In this document: piece after piece, positions 1 through 7,528 of the stretch | Layout: each line of letters opens with the position of its first letter | Position numbering within the stretch: the stretch's first letter is position 1 | Assembly (NCBI GenBank): GCA_037034305.1 | Contig: JBAGJY010000013.1 | Location: forward strand, 62,001 to 126,000 | Source of the DNA: Streptantibioticus_A sp037034305 | GTDB taxonomy: Bacteria > Actinomycetota > Actinomycetes > Streptomycetales > Streptomycetaceae | Length of the DNA: 64,000 nucleotides | Reading direction: 5' to 3' | Program-made: the position numbers and the translations under genes | The notes under the pieces: generated by a model | Told to the model about the DNA's origin: nothing | Databases searched by the model: none | The model's input: the letters and a program-made list of their open reading frames with translations, nothing else

Positions 1-588
1 GCTGTTGGCCCAGGGCAGCGCCATAACGGTGAGGACGCTGGCGACGGCCAGCAGCGCCAGGGCGCGCACCGAGGCCCGCCGCAGCAGCCAGGCCAGCGCG
101 GGGAACAGCAGGTAGAAGAAGGCCTCGCAGGCCAGCGACCAGCTGACCGGGTCCAGGGTCTGCCACCACGCGTACGTCCACGAGTGCACCAGCAGCACGT
201 TGGCGGCGGCCTCCTCGCCGGTCGGCCGCATCTTCGGTGCCATGGTGTACGCCATCAGCAGCGCGATCAGCACGGTGACCAGGTGCACCGGGTAGATGCG
301 GGCGAACCGGCGCCGCCAGAAGCCGACGGCCTTGTCCCTGGGGCGGGCCGACCACATCAGAACGAAGCCGGAGAGCACGAAGAAGAAGGAGACCCCGGTG
401 TCGCCCGCGTCGAAGCCCCAGGAGACGAAGCCCTGGCCCTCGCCGCCGAAGTAGCCGAAGTTGTGCACGTGCAGGCCGAAGACGAGCAGCGCCGCCATCC
501 ACCGCATCCCGGTGAGGGACGGCAGGTTGGACTTGGGGGGCACGGCGACGGGCTGTGCGGACTGGTCGGCGGGGCTCGGCCGCGTCAT
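1..588 (-). CDS. Acyltransferase family 3 membrane protein, C-terminus off the left edge
   Basis: The reverse strand is open from an ATG at 588 (or GTG at 591) to base 1, giving the first 196 codons of a longer gene. After a short polar N-terminus the protein has the hydrophobic segment starting TGMRWMAALLVFGLHVHNFG, with the arginine-then-histidine arrangement of acyltransferase family 3 enzymes (R-x-x-A and F-x-x-H in the first helix). Then come the family-typical GVSFFFVLSGFVLMWS helix and the RRRFARIYPVHL loop. These enzymes transfer acyl groups to sugars, antibiotics or wall polymers at the membrane. The substrate cannot be told. The family usually has about 350-400 residues, so roughly half is missing because the window ends. 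Confidence in the family is high. Confidence 0.85.
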   Translation of the reverse strand, partial: MTRPSPADQSAQPVAVPPKSNLPSLTGMRWMAALLVFGLHVHNFGYFGGEGQGFVSWGFDAGDTGVSFFFVLSGFVLMWSARPRDKAVGFWRRRFARIYPVHLVTVLIALLMAYTMAPKMRPTGEEAAANVLLVHSWTYAWWQTLDPVSWSLACEAFFYLLFPALAWLLRRASVRALALLAVASVLTVMALPWANS

Positions 589-904
589 CACCGCGATCAC
601 TGCCGCACCTGCCGTTTTGAGCGAGTGAGAAACATGGCGAAACCAATCGGTCTTCTTCGTGGGGGGAGTTCGCGACCGCGACCACCGAAGAACGACTGGG
701 GGTAACACCCACACCGCGAGTAACGGCTCCAGGCACAGCTCACCAGGGCGCGTGGCCTTGAGGGGGCCAACAAGCGCATATCGTTACCTAGCGTTACGCA
801 TCGGGGTCACTGCCTGTCACCGCCCCCGGATGCCCAGGTGGCGGCCGGGCATCATGGTGTCAGGTGGAACGCCCCGCGACAACCGACGGTGTCCGTCCGG
901 GTGC
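589..904. other. Intergenic region, no gene seen
   Basis: About 315 bases between the acyltransferase start and the end of the next reverse-strand gene. It must hold the acyltransferase promoter. The hexamer CGTTAC occurs twice (782-787 and 792-797), spaced ten bases apart. I see no convincing reading frame, RNA or hairpin in it. Confidence 0.4.
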
Positions 905-1315
905 TCAACCGGTGGCGCGCCCGGGGTCGGCGCTCGGTCCGGGAAGCGAGGAGATCTTGGTGGGCGGGTCGAAGGGCCCACGGGTGGTGCTGGCGGTCGC
1001 GGCGGCGGCCGAGGTGGTGCCACTGGACGCCCACTGACCTGCGCTTTCCGTCGGCTTGGTGGACGCCAGCGCCATCCGGGAGGACGCCGTGGCCGGCTCG
1101 GTGCGGTCCTTCGTCGCGGTCGTGGTGCTGCGCCGGGTGCTCAGCCGCTGGCTGGCCGCCTCGTCCAGGCTGACCGGACGCTGGAGCTGCGCCGCGAGCC
1201 GCGCCGCCTCCCGTCCGAGGGCGGCCACGTCCTCCCAGCGCAGGTGGAGGACGACATGGAGCTCGGCTCCGCCATCGGGGTGGGTGGCGATCGGAAGGCT
1301 GTTCTGCTCGCTCAT
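905..1315 (-). CDS. Small protein of unknown function
   Basis: A 136-residue frame read from the ATG at 1315, with GGAGGA about eight bases upstream. That site decides this start over a longer extension to 1405. Third codon positions are almost all G or C, as in its neighbours. The first 60 residues (starting MSEQNSLPIATHPDGG, then a helix-prone stretch LRWEDVAALGREAARLAAQL) look like a compact folded domain. The remainder is rich in Ser, Thr, Ala and Pro and is probably disordered. No family is recognised. It stands alone between an acyltransferase and an acyl-CoA dehydrogenase, and is separated from the latter by a terminator hairpin. Confidence 0.5.
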   Translation of the reverse strand: MSEQNSLPIATHPDGGAELHVVLHLRWEDVAALGREAARLAAQLQRPVSLDEAASQRLSTRRSTTTATKDRTEPATASSRMALASTKPTESAGQWASSGTTSAAAATASTTRGPFDPPTKISSLPGPSADPGRATG

Positions 1316-1388
1316 CGGTGGTCCTCCGCGGTGTCCGGCCGGTACGGGGCGTGCTGCGTCAGAGGTGCGACCTTGCGAACAGTGGTAC

Positions 1389-1431
1389 GGGTTCCGGTGC
1401 CGCACGGTTCACCGGTGCGGCACCGGAACCC
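1389..1431 (-). terminator. Perfect 17-bp hairpin downstream of the acyl-CoA dehydrogenase
   Basis: Arms 1389-1405 (GGGTTCCGGTGCCGCAC) and 1415-1431 are exact inverted copies with a nine-base loop. It lies 13 bases past the stop codon of the reverse-strand gene ending at 1444 and upstream of the small gene starting at 1315. It lacks a U-tract, as is usual in streptomycetes. Confidence 0.75.
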
Positions 1432-1443
1432 GGCGCGGCGGTG

Positions 1444-3165
1444 TTACGGCCGCATCTCGTAGGCGCCGGACAGCGCCTCGACCCGGGACCAGACGCGGGC
1501 GGTGCGCTCGGCGTCGGCGACCGGGCGGCGGACCGCGCCCAGCGCCCAGCGCTGCTGGGCCTCGGTGGCGGACTCCTTGCCGTGCAGTTCGACCGCGTAC
1601 CCGGAGAAGTCGCGCACCAGCACGCCGAACAGCTCGTCGAGCACGTCCCGGTCCAGACCGGTCAGCCGGGCCTGCTCCAGGATCAACTGGCCGTGCACCA
1701 CCAGGGCGAACAGCTGGCCGACGGCGAGCAGCAGGTCGAGGTCCCCCCGCTGCGCCTCGTCGGGCGCGGCGGTGGTGACGAACTCGCACAGGGCGTCGGC
1801 CTGTTCGCGCAGGCGCGCCACGTTGGCGAGGTCCGCGTACTCCTCGTAGGCGGCGCGCCAGTCGTGGAAGCGGATGGCGCCGAGGCCGCGGGCCGGTCCC
1901 TGACGGAACAGGAAGTCGTCGTCAGCCGCGTCCAGTCGGCTGGGCACGGGGGCGTACTCGGTGGGCGCGAGCAGGTAGTTGCCCATGAACTTCAAGATCA
2001 GCGCCAGGTTGACGTGGACGGTGCCCTCCAGCTTCGGCAGGCCGCGGATCTCGGTGGCGGCCTGGGCGAAGTAGGTGTCCTTCTCGAAGCCCTTGGCGGC
2101 GATCACGTCCCACATCAGGTCGATGACCTTCTCGCCCTCGGTGGTGACCTTCATCTTGGTCATGGGGTTGAACAGCAGGTACCTGCGGTCGTCGGGCCCC
2201 GCGGTGCGGAAGTAGTCAACGGCGCGGTCGCTGAACAGCTTCATGCCGACGAGCCGGACGTAGGCGTCGGTCAGCTCCCTGCGGACGTGCGGGAAGTCGG
2301 TGACCCGGCGGCCGTACAGGATCCGGTTGTGGGCGTGGCTGACGGCCTCGTACATCGCGTGCTCGCAGATGCCCACCGAGGCGGTGCACAGGTTGAACTT
2401 GCCGACGTTGACGGTGTTCAGCGCCGCGTCGAAGGCCGCGCTGCCGGTGTGCAGCACGTCCTCGGGGCGCACCGGGTAGCGCTCCAGCCGGAACTCGCTG
2501 ACGTACTTGGAGGAGTCCACGACGTTCTTGACCAGGTGGTACGCCGCCTTGCTCGGGTCGGCGGCGAAGAAGACGTAGCCGTCGGGCCCCTCGATGTCGC
2601 TGCGCCGCCCGAAGACGGAGACCAGCCCGGCGGCGTTGCCGTTGCCGATGTAGTACTTGGAGCCGGTCGCGTGGAAGCCGCCGTCGGCGTCCGGGGTGAG
2701 CACCATGTCGGTGGAGTAGATGTCCGCGCCGTGCGCCCTCTCGGACAGGCCGAACGCGAACACCTCGCCCTGGTCGAGGAGTTCGGCGGCGCGGGCGCGG
2801 ACGGTGGCGTTGTCGCTCTGCCAGACCGGGCCGAGGCCCAGGATGGTGACCTGCCAGGCGTACCAGTAGTCGAGGCCGTAGAAGCCGAATATCTCGTTGA
2901 GGGCGGCGATGCGCGCGGTGTCCCAGCGCTTGTCCTGGTGGCCCGCCGCCTCGGCGGCGGGGGTGAGGAAGGTGGCGAACAGTCCTTCCTTGGCGGAGAA
3001 GGCCAGGAAGTCCTCCAGCCAGGCGCGGCTGCGGTAGTCCTCGATGAGCCTGCGCTTGCCGCGCTCCTCGAACCAGTCGACGGTGGCGCGCAGCAGTCGG
3101 CGCGTCTCGGGGTCGAAGTGGGCCGGGTCGTAGGTGTGCGGGTTGAACAGCAGGGCGTCGGCCAT
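1444..3165 (-). CDS. Acyl-CoA dehydrogenase/oxidase family flavoprotein
   Basis: A 573-residue protein from an ATG at 3165 with GAAAGG upstream. An in-frame extension to 3606 exists but would run over the neighbouring padR gene on the same strand and has no start site signal. It carries features of acyl-CoA oxidases/dehydrogenases: the flavin/substrate region around FGLSERAHGADIYSTD and the GGFHATGSKYYIGNGNAAG beta domain at about residues 150-180, and a helical C-terminal half with repeated HAHNRILYGRRV and KVIDLMWDVIAAKGFEKDT segments. The predicted reaction is FAD-dependent alpha,beta-desaturation of an acyl thioester. It is long for a dehydrogenase (about 380-400 residues) and closer to acyl-CoA oxidases or the large DUF-extended dehydrogenases. 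The PadR gene lies immediately upstream in the same direction, so the pair is probably co-transcribed and self-regulated. Confidence 0.85.
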   Translation of the reverse strand: MADALLFNPHTYDPAHFDPETRRLLRATVDWFEERGKRRLIEDYRSRAWLEDFLAFSAKEGLFATFLTPAAEAAGHQDKRWDTARIAALNEIFGFYGLDYWYAWQVTILGLGPVWQSDNATVRARAAELLDQGEVFAFGLSERAHGADIYSTDMVLTPDADGGFHATGSKYYIGNGNAAGLVSVFGRRSDIEGPDGYVFFAADPSKAAYHLVKNVVDSSKYVSEFRLERYPVRPEDVLHTGSAAFDAALNTVNVGKFNLCTASVGICEHAMYEAVSHAHNRILYGRRVTDFPHVRRELTDAYVRLVGMKLFSDRAVDYFRTAGPDDRRYLLFNPMTKMKVTTEGEKVIDLMWDVIAAKGFEKDTYFAQAATEIRGLPKLEGTVHVNLALILKFMGNYLLAPTEYAPVPSRLDAADDDFLFRQGPARGLGAIRFHDWRAAYEEYADLANVARLREQADALCEFVTTAAPDEAQRGDLDLLLAVGQLFALVVHGQLILEQARLTGLDRDVLDELFGVLVRDFSGYAVELHGKESATEAQQRWALGAVRRPVADAERTARVWSRVEALSGAYEMRP

Positions 3166-3197
3166 GTGCGGGTGCCTTTCTGCGCCGGGGGCGGTCC

Positions 3198-3758
3198 TCA
3201 GTGCGGGTCTGGGTCGGCGCCGCCGAGGCGGCGCAGGGTGGCGAGCACGTCGTCGAGCCAGTCGAGGGTCATCCGCTCGTAGGCGATGCCGCCGCGCAGC
3301 ACCACGTGCTGGAGCCGTTGTCCGGCGTCCAGTTCGGCGGATCGCGGGAAGTCCCTTTGCTCTCCGGCGAGATAGCGGGCCAGCCGCTCGGCGTGCACCG
3401 CGCGGTGGCGCTCGGTCTCGGCGATCAGCCCGGCGGGGTCGCCGAAGGCGGCGCCGCGGATCTTCACCGCCAGGCTGTGCCGGACGCTCTCCGGTTCCAC
3501 CGGTTCGGACAGCCAGTCGGACAGTGCGGTGCGGCCGGGCGGGGCCACGGAGTACACCTTCTTGTCCGGCCGCCCGTCCTGGGGTACGTCGCGGACCTCG
3601 ACCCATCCGTCCCGCTCCATGCGCCGCAGCACGCGGTAGATCTGCTGGTGGGTGGCGGTCCAGAAGTAGCCGATGGAACGGTCGAACCGCCGGGCCAGCT
3701 CGTAGCCGGACCCCGGCTGCTCCAGCAGGGAGACGAGGATGGCGTGCTCAAGTGCCAT
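3198..3758 (-). CDS. PadR family transcriptional regulator
   Basis: A 186-residue protein starting at the ATG at 3758. The N-terminal winged helix begins MALEHAILVSLLEQPGSGYE, and TATHQQIYRVLRRMERDGWV is the recognition helix and wing of PadR proteins. The C-terminal half (about residues 95-180) is the helical Vir_act_alpha_C-type dimerisation domain. The long open frame upstream to 4142 is not protein-like. It sits 32 bases upstream of the acyl-CoA dehydrogenase in the same direction, so it probably represses its own two-gene operon through the palindrome at 3772-3791. The inducer is unknown. Confidence 0.9.
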   Translation of the reverse strand: MALEHAILVSLLEQPGSGYELARRFDRSIGYFWTATHQQIYRVLRRMERDGWVEVRDVPQDGRPDKKVYSVAPPGRTALSDWLSEPVEPESVRHSLAVKIRGAAFGDPAGLIAETERHRAVHAERLARYLAGEQRDFPRSAELDAGQRLQHVVLRGGIAYERMTLDWLDDVLATLRRLGGADPDPH

Positions 3759-3771
3759 GCGCCGCATCCTG

Positions 3772-3791
3772 CTATGCAACTCGTTGCATAG
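3772..3791. promoter_or_regulatory. Palindromic PadR operator candidate
   Basis: CTATGCAAC-TC-GTTGCATAG is a perfect 20-base palindrome beginning 13 bases before the padR start codon. Its arms have the ATGCAAC/GTTGCAT character of known PadR sites. Its place over the 5' leader fits autorepression. Confidence 0.75.
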
Positions 3792-4187
3792 GCAAGGGCG
3801 CCCGCCCCCGGTGAGACACGGCTCACCCCGCACCGTGTCCGACTCCGCACACCACGTACACACGAGCCTCACATCAGGGAGGGCGAACCGGAGCGACAGA
3901 TTCCGCCAAATCCGGGCACAGCCGAATGCCACTACCTCGCCAATGCGGGAGAACCGGGCAAAGGATCTTGTGAAGAATTCGTCACCACCTGGTGCCCGCC
4001 GCCGCACATCACCCCGCTGACGTGCCGAAACGTTCACGGAAACACCCGGAAGCCAGCTGGCCGGGCACCCCGGCGACGTGATTGCATTCTGCGACGTACG
4101 GGTGTTGTGAAAACCGGTTTCCGGCTTACCGTCCCCGTTCAAAAGCCGGTTCGAAAAACACCAGAGCTACGAAGGGAAACGCACGTC
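3792..4187. other. Divergent intergenic region upstream of the peptide locus
   Basis: Nearly 400 bases separate padR from the precursor peptide gene. The stretch is noticeably lower in G+C than the genes around it, especially at 3890-3990 and 4080-4180, as expected for a promoter region. A GAAGGGA ribosome site lies at about 4171-4177. No other gene is supported. Confidence 0.45.
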
Positions 4188-4403
4188 ATGCGTAACGACT
4201 TCACGCCCCAGGTCGAGACCCGTGAGATCGACGACGCCGAACTGGACAACGTGTCCGGCGGCCTCGGCGTTCTCGGCCTGAACGTCTCGGGCGTGGTCGG
4301 CTCCGTGGTCGGCACCGTCGACAACGTGGCGCCGGTCGCCGCGCCGACCCTCGGGTCGGTCACCGGCCTCACCCCGGGTGTCACCGGGCTCGCCGGCATC
4401 TGA
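4188..4403 (+). CDS. Double-glycine leader peptide precursor with Gly/Val-rich, Cys-free core
   Basis: A 71-residue peptide starting at the ATG at 4188 with GAAGGGA upstream. Residues 1-25 form an acidic leader ending in ELDNVSGG, the classic double-glycine signal cut by C39 peptidases of export ABC transporters. The genes that follow encode exactly such a transporter. The predicted 46-residue core (residues 26-71) is made mostly of Gly, Val, Leu, Thr and Ala with GxxxG spacing, a single Asp (D45) and no Lys or Arg, and contains no cysteine. Peptides of this type are sometimes labelled lanthipeptides. A lanthionine needs cysteine and no LanM, LanB/C or LanKC is nearby, so I regard it as a bacteriocin-like or signalling peptide that is unmodified or modified in another way. 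Confidence 0.85.
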   Translation: MRNDFTPQVETREIDDAELDNVSGGLGVLGLNVSGVVGSVVGTVDNVAPVAAPTLGSVTGLTPGVTGLAGI

Positions 4404-4410
4404 CGGCGAC

Positions 4411-4438
4411 GGACCCCGGAACCGGTGTTCCGGGGTCC
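4411..4438 (+). terminator. 12-bp hairpin between precursor and exporter genes
   Basis: GGACCCCGGAAC-CGGT-GTTCCGGGGTCC is a perfect stem with a tetraloop, starting eight bases after the precursor stop codon. It lies inside the putative operon. It probably terminates most transcripts so that the small precursor is made in excess over the exporter, with read-through feeding the downstream genes. Confidence 0.75.
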
Positions 4439-4513
4439 GCTCACGCCGTGGGCCAGCCGAATCCCCCTGGCCTTCGGCAAGCCGAACCCGAAAGCAGTTG
4501 AAGGAATAGGTAC

Positions 4514-5320
4514 GTGCAGTTCCGGCAAAAGGCGCTTGCGAAGCTGCAATCCCCCGAGGAGCTGGACGTACCGGTGCGTTTCGCCCGGCCGCAGGGCTGG
4601 CTCGTGCTCATCGTCACCGTTGCTGTGATGGCCGTCGCGTGTTTCTGGGCGGTCACCGGCTCGGTCTCCGCGAAACTGAACGCACCGGGCATTCTGACCC
4701 ACGCCGAGGGCAGTTACGTGCTGCAGAGCCCGGTCGCGGGTCAGGTCACCGCCGTGTTCGCGAACGAGGGCGACACACTCCCCGGCGGCGCACGGCTGTT
4801 CGGCGTCCGCACCGGCCAACGGACGCAGGTCGTACGCACGGTGGCCGCGGGCCGGGTGACCACGCTGGACGCCCGGATCGGCGCCGTCGTCAGCACCGGC
4901 GCGGACCTGGCCACGCTGGAACGCGTCAACAGCGCCAACGACCCCCTGGTCGCCGTGCTCTACGCGTCCGCCAGCGGCGCGCCCACCGTCCCGGTGGGCT
5001 CCCCGGTGGACCTGACCGTCCAGTCCGTCCCGACCCAGCGGTTCGGGGTGCTGCGCGGTCGTGTCCAGGCGGTCGGCCGGGTACCGCAGTCCCGCCAGCA
5101 GATCAGCGGCTTCCTCGGCGACAGCCAACTGGCCGAGCAGTTCTCCGCGCAGGGCCAACCGGTCCCCGTGCTGGTCGAGTTGGACCGGTCGGACACCACC
5201 AGGTCCGGCTACACCTGGTCGTCCGCGAGCGGTCCGCCGTACCCGATCGACTCCATGACGCTGGTGAGCGCCGCCATCCGGCTCCCCGCCCAGCGCCCGA
5301 TCGACTGGCTGCTGCCATGA
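4514..5320 (+). CDS. HlyD-like membrane fusion/secretion adaptor of the peptide exporter
   Basis: A 268-residue protein read from GTG at 4514 behind GAAGGAA. Residues 1-27 are cytoplasmic and residues 28-50 (WLVLIVTVAVMAVACFWAVTG) are a single membrane helix. The extracytoplasmic part has a biotinyl-lipoyl-like barrel (SPVAGQVTAVFANEGDTLPGG) split over two halves, as in HlyD adaptors. The size and gene order match the secretion protein of NHLM-type bacteriocin export systems. In a monoderm it would extend the transporter across the wall. Its stop overlaps the start of the next gene by four bases (ATGA), so the two are translationally coupled. Confidence 0.8.
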   Translation: MQFRQKALAKLQSPEELDVPVRFARPQGWLVLIVTVAVMAVACFWAVTGSVSAKLNAPGILTHAEGSYVLQSPVAGQVTAVFANEGDTLPGGARLFGVRTGQRTQVVRTVAAGRVTTLDARIGAVVSTGADLATLERVNSANDPLVAVLYASASGAPTVPVGSPVDLTVQSVPTQRFGVLRGRVQAVGRVPQSRQQISGFLGDSQLAEQFSAQGQPVPVLVELDRSDTTRSGYTWSSASGPPYPIDSMTLVSAAIRLPAQRPIDWLLP

Positions 5321-7527
5321 GCGGACGGCACCGCCCACAGCCCGCTCAACTGGTGCCGCCGCCGCGGGGCAAGCGGCAGAAGGCGGTGCGCACCCCCACC
5401 GTGCTCCAGATGGAGGCGGTGGAGTGCGGCGCCGCCTCACTGGCCATGGTCCTCGGCCACTACGGGCGGCACGTACCGCTGGAGGAACTGCGCATCGCCT
5501 GCGGTGTCTCCCGCGACGGCTCCAAGGCCAGCAACGTGCTCAAGGCGGCCCGCGGTTACGGGCTGACGGCCAAGGGCATGCAGATGGAACCGGCCGCCCT
5601 GGCCCAGGTGCGGACACCGGCCATCTTGTTCTGGGAGTTCAACCACTTCGTCGTCTACGACGGCATGGCACGGCGCTTCGGCCGGTACGGGGTGCGCATC
5701 AACGACCCGAGCCGGGGCCGCCGCTTCGTGTCGCTGGAGGACTTCGACACCAGCTTCACCGGTGTGGTGCTGACCTTCGAGCCCGGCGAGGGCTTCAGCC
5801 GCGGCGGCCGCAGGCCGGGCATCACCGACGCGCTGCCCGCACGGCTGCGCGGCACCTCGGGCACGATGCTGGCGGCGGTGCTCGCCAGCTTCCTGCTGGT
5901 GCTGGTGGGTGCGGCGGTACCGGCGCTGAGCCGTACCTACATCGACATGTTCCTGCTGGGCGACCAGAGTTCGCTGCTGCCGGTGCTGTTCGCCTCGCTG
6001 GCCACCACCGTCGCGCTGACCGCCGTGCTCACCGCGCTGCAGCAGGCGAACCTGCTGCGCGGCCGGATCATCTCCTCCACGCTGAGCAGCGCCCGGTTCC
6101 TGCGGCACCTGCTCACCCTGCCGGTCACCTTCTTCGCCCAGCGCGACCCGGCCGACCTCGTGCAACGCCTGCAGTCCAACGACGCGGTCGCCGAGACCCT
6201 GGCCAGGGACCTGGCGGCGGCCGGAGTGGACGCGGTCGTGGTGATCCTCTACGCCGTCCTGCTGTGGACGTACGACCCGCAACTGACCGTCATCGGAGTG
6301 CTGATCGCGCTGCTGAACGTGGTGGCGCTGCGGGTGGTGATACGGATCCGGGCGAACGGCGTGCAGAAGTCCCGCGCGGACAGCGCCCGGCTGATCAACA
6401 CCTCCTACAGCGGGCTGCGGTTGATCGAGACGATGAAGGCCACCGGCGGCGAGAACGCGTACTTCCGCCGCTGGGCCGGGCAGCACGCCAGCACCCTGGA
6501 CGGCCAGCAGCGGCTCGGTGTGCCGAGCGCGGCACTGGCCGTGGTGGCGCCCGCCCTCGCCGCGTTCAACAGCGCGCTGATCCTGCTGATCGGCGGGACG
6601 CGCGCGGTGCAGGGCCATATCTCCATCGGTCTGCTGGTGGCCTTCCAGGCGCTGGTCACCAGCTTCACCGCGCCGGTCACCCGGCTGAACGGGGTCGCGG
6701 GCCGGGTACAGGACTTCGCCGCCGACGTGGCCCGGCTCGGCGACGTGGAGCGCTTCCCCGCGGATCCGCGGTACGCACGGCGCGAACCGGACGACAGCGT
6801 CCGCAGGTTGAGCGGCCATGTGACGCTGGAGAACATCACCTTCGGCTACAGCCCGCTCGACAAGCCGCTGCTCACCGGCTTCTCGCTGACCGTGGGACCG
6901 GGCCAGCAGGTCGCCCTGGTCGGCGGTTCGGGCAGCGGCAAGTCCACCGTCTCCCGGCTGGTCTCCGGGCTGTACCAGCCGTGGGAGGGTGAGATCCGCA
7001 TCGACGGGCGGCGGTTGGCGGACATCCCGCGCGGCGCGCTGTCCGCCTCGGTGTCCTTCGTCGACCAGGACGTCTTCCTCTTCGAGGGCACCGTGCGCGA
7101 CAACGTGGCGCTGTGGGACCCGTCCATCCCCGACGAGGCGGTGGTCGCCGCCCTCAGGGACGCGGCCGTGTACGACGTGGTGGCCAGGCGGCCCGGCGGC
7201 ATCCACAGCCGGGTGGAGCAGGACGGCCGCAACTTCTCCGGCGGCCAGCGGCAACGCCTGGAGATCGCGAGGGCGTTGGTCCGGCAGCCCAGCGTGCTGG
7301 TGCTGGACGAGGTGACCAGCGCGCTGGACGCGGAGACCGAGCAGGTGATCATCGACAACCTGCGGCGGCGCGGCTGCGCCTGCGTGGTGATCGCGCACCG
7401 GCTGAGCACCGTGCGGGACAGCGACGAGATCGTGGTGCTGGAGCACGGGACGGTGGTGGAGCGCGGACGGCACGAGGAACTGCTCGCCGCCGCGGGACCG
7501 TACGCCCAGCTGGTCAGGGAGCGTTGA
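5317..7527 (+). CDS. Peptidase C39 / ABC exporter (NHLM ABC1-type)
   Basis: A 736-residue polytopic transporter. Residues 25-150 are a C39 cysteine peptidase: Gln31 and Cys37 in LQMEAVECGAAS, then a His in EFNHFVVYDG and Asp in INDPSRG complete the active site that cuts after the double glycine of the precursor. A six-helix transmembrane domain follows (about 185-460). The nucleotide-binding domain has Walker A GGSGSGKST at 536, signature FSGGQRQR, Walker B VLVLDE and the H-loop IAHRLS. It is predicted to mature and export the peptide encoded at 4188. It overlaps the adaptor gene by four bases, and the next ABC gene starts one base after its stop codon. Confidence 0.92.
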   Translation: MSGRHRPQPAQLVPPPRGKRQKAVRTPTVLQMEAVECGAASLAMVLGHYGRHVPLEELRIACGVSRDGSKASNVLKAARGYGLTAKGMQMEPAALAQVRTPAILFWEFNHFVVYDGMARRFGRYGVRINDPSRGRRFVSLEDFDTSFTGVVLTFEPGEGFSRGGRRPGITDALPARLRGTSGTMLAAVLASFLLVLVGAAVPALSRTYIDMFLLGDQSSLLPVLFASLATTVALTAVLTALQQANLLRGRIISSTLSSARFLRHLLTLPVTFFAQRDPADLVQRLQSNDAVAETLARDLAAAGVDAVVVILYAVLLWTYDPQLTVIGVLIALLNVVALRVVIRIRANGVQKSRADSARLINTSYSGLRLIETMKATGGENAYFRRWAGQHASTLDGQQRLGVPSAALAVVAPALAAFNSALILLIGGTRAVQGHISIGLLVAFQALVTSFTAPVTRLNGVAGRVQDFAADVARLGDVERFPADPRYARREPDDSVRRLSGHVTLENITFGYSPLDKPLLTGFSLTVGPGQQVALVGGSGSGKSTVSRLVSGLYQPWEGEIRIDGRRLADIPRGALSASVSFVDQDVFLFEGTVRDNVALWDPSIPDEAVVAALRDAAVYDVVARRPGGIHSRVEQDGRNFSGGQRQRLEIARALVRQPSVLVLDEVTSALDAETEQVIIDNLRRRGCACVVIAHRLSTVRDSDEIVVLEHGTVVERGRHEELLAAAGPYAQLVRER

Positions 7528-7528
7528 G

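Noticed and set aside
1318..3282. A 654-codon forward frame over the acyl-CoA dehydrogenase gene.
   Set aside because: It covers the promoter and coding region of a well-supported reverse gene and shows no domain or ribosome site.
3739..4020. A 93-codon forward frame upstream of the precursor.
   Set aside because: It overlaps the padR start and operator, has Arg/Pro/Ser noise composition and no ribosome site.
4188..4403. Labelling the precursor as a type A2 lanthipeptide.
   Set aside because: The core has no cysteine and no lanthionine synthetase gene is within the window. Only the double-glycine leader is shared.
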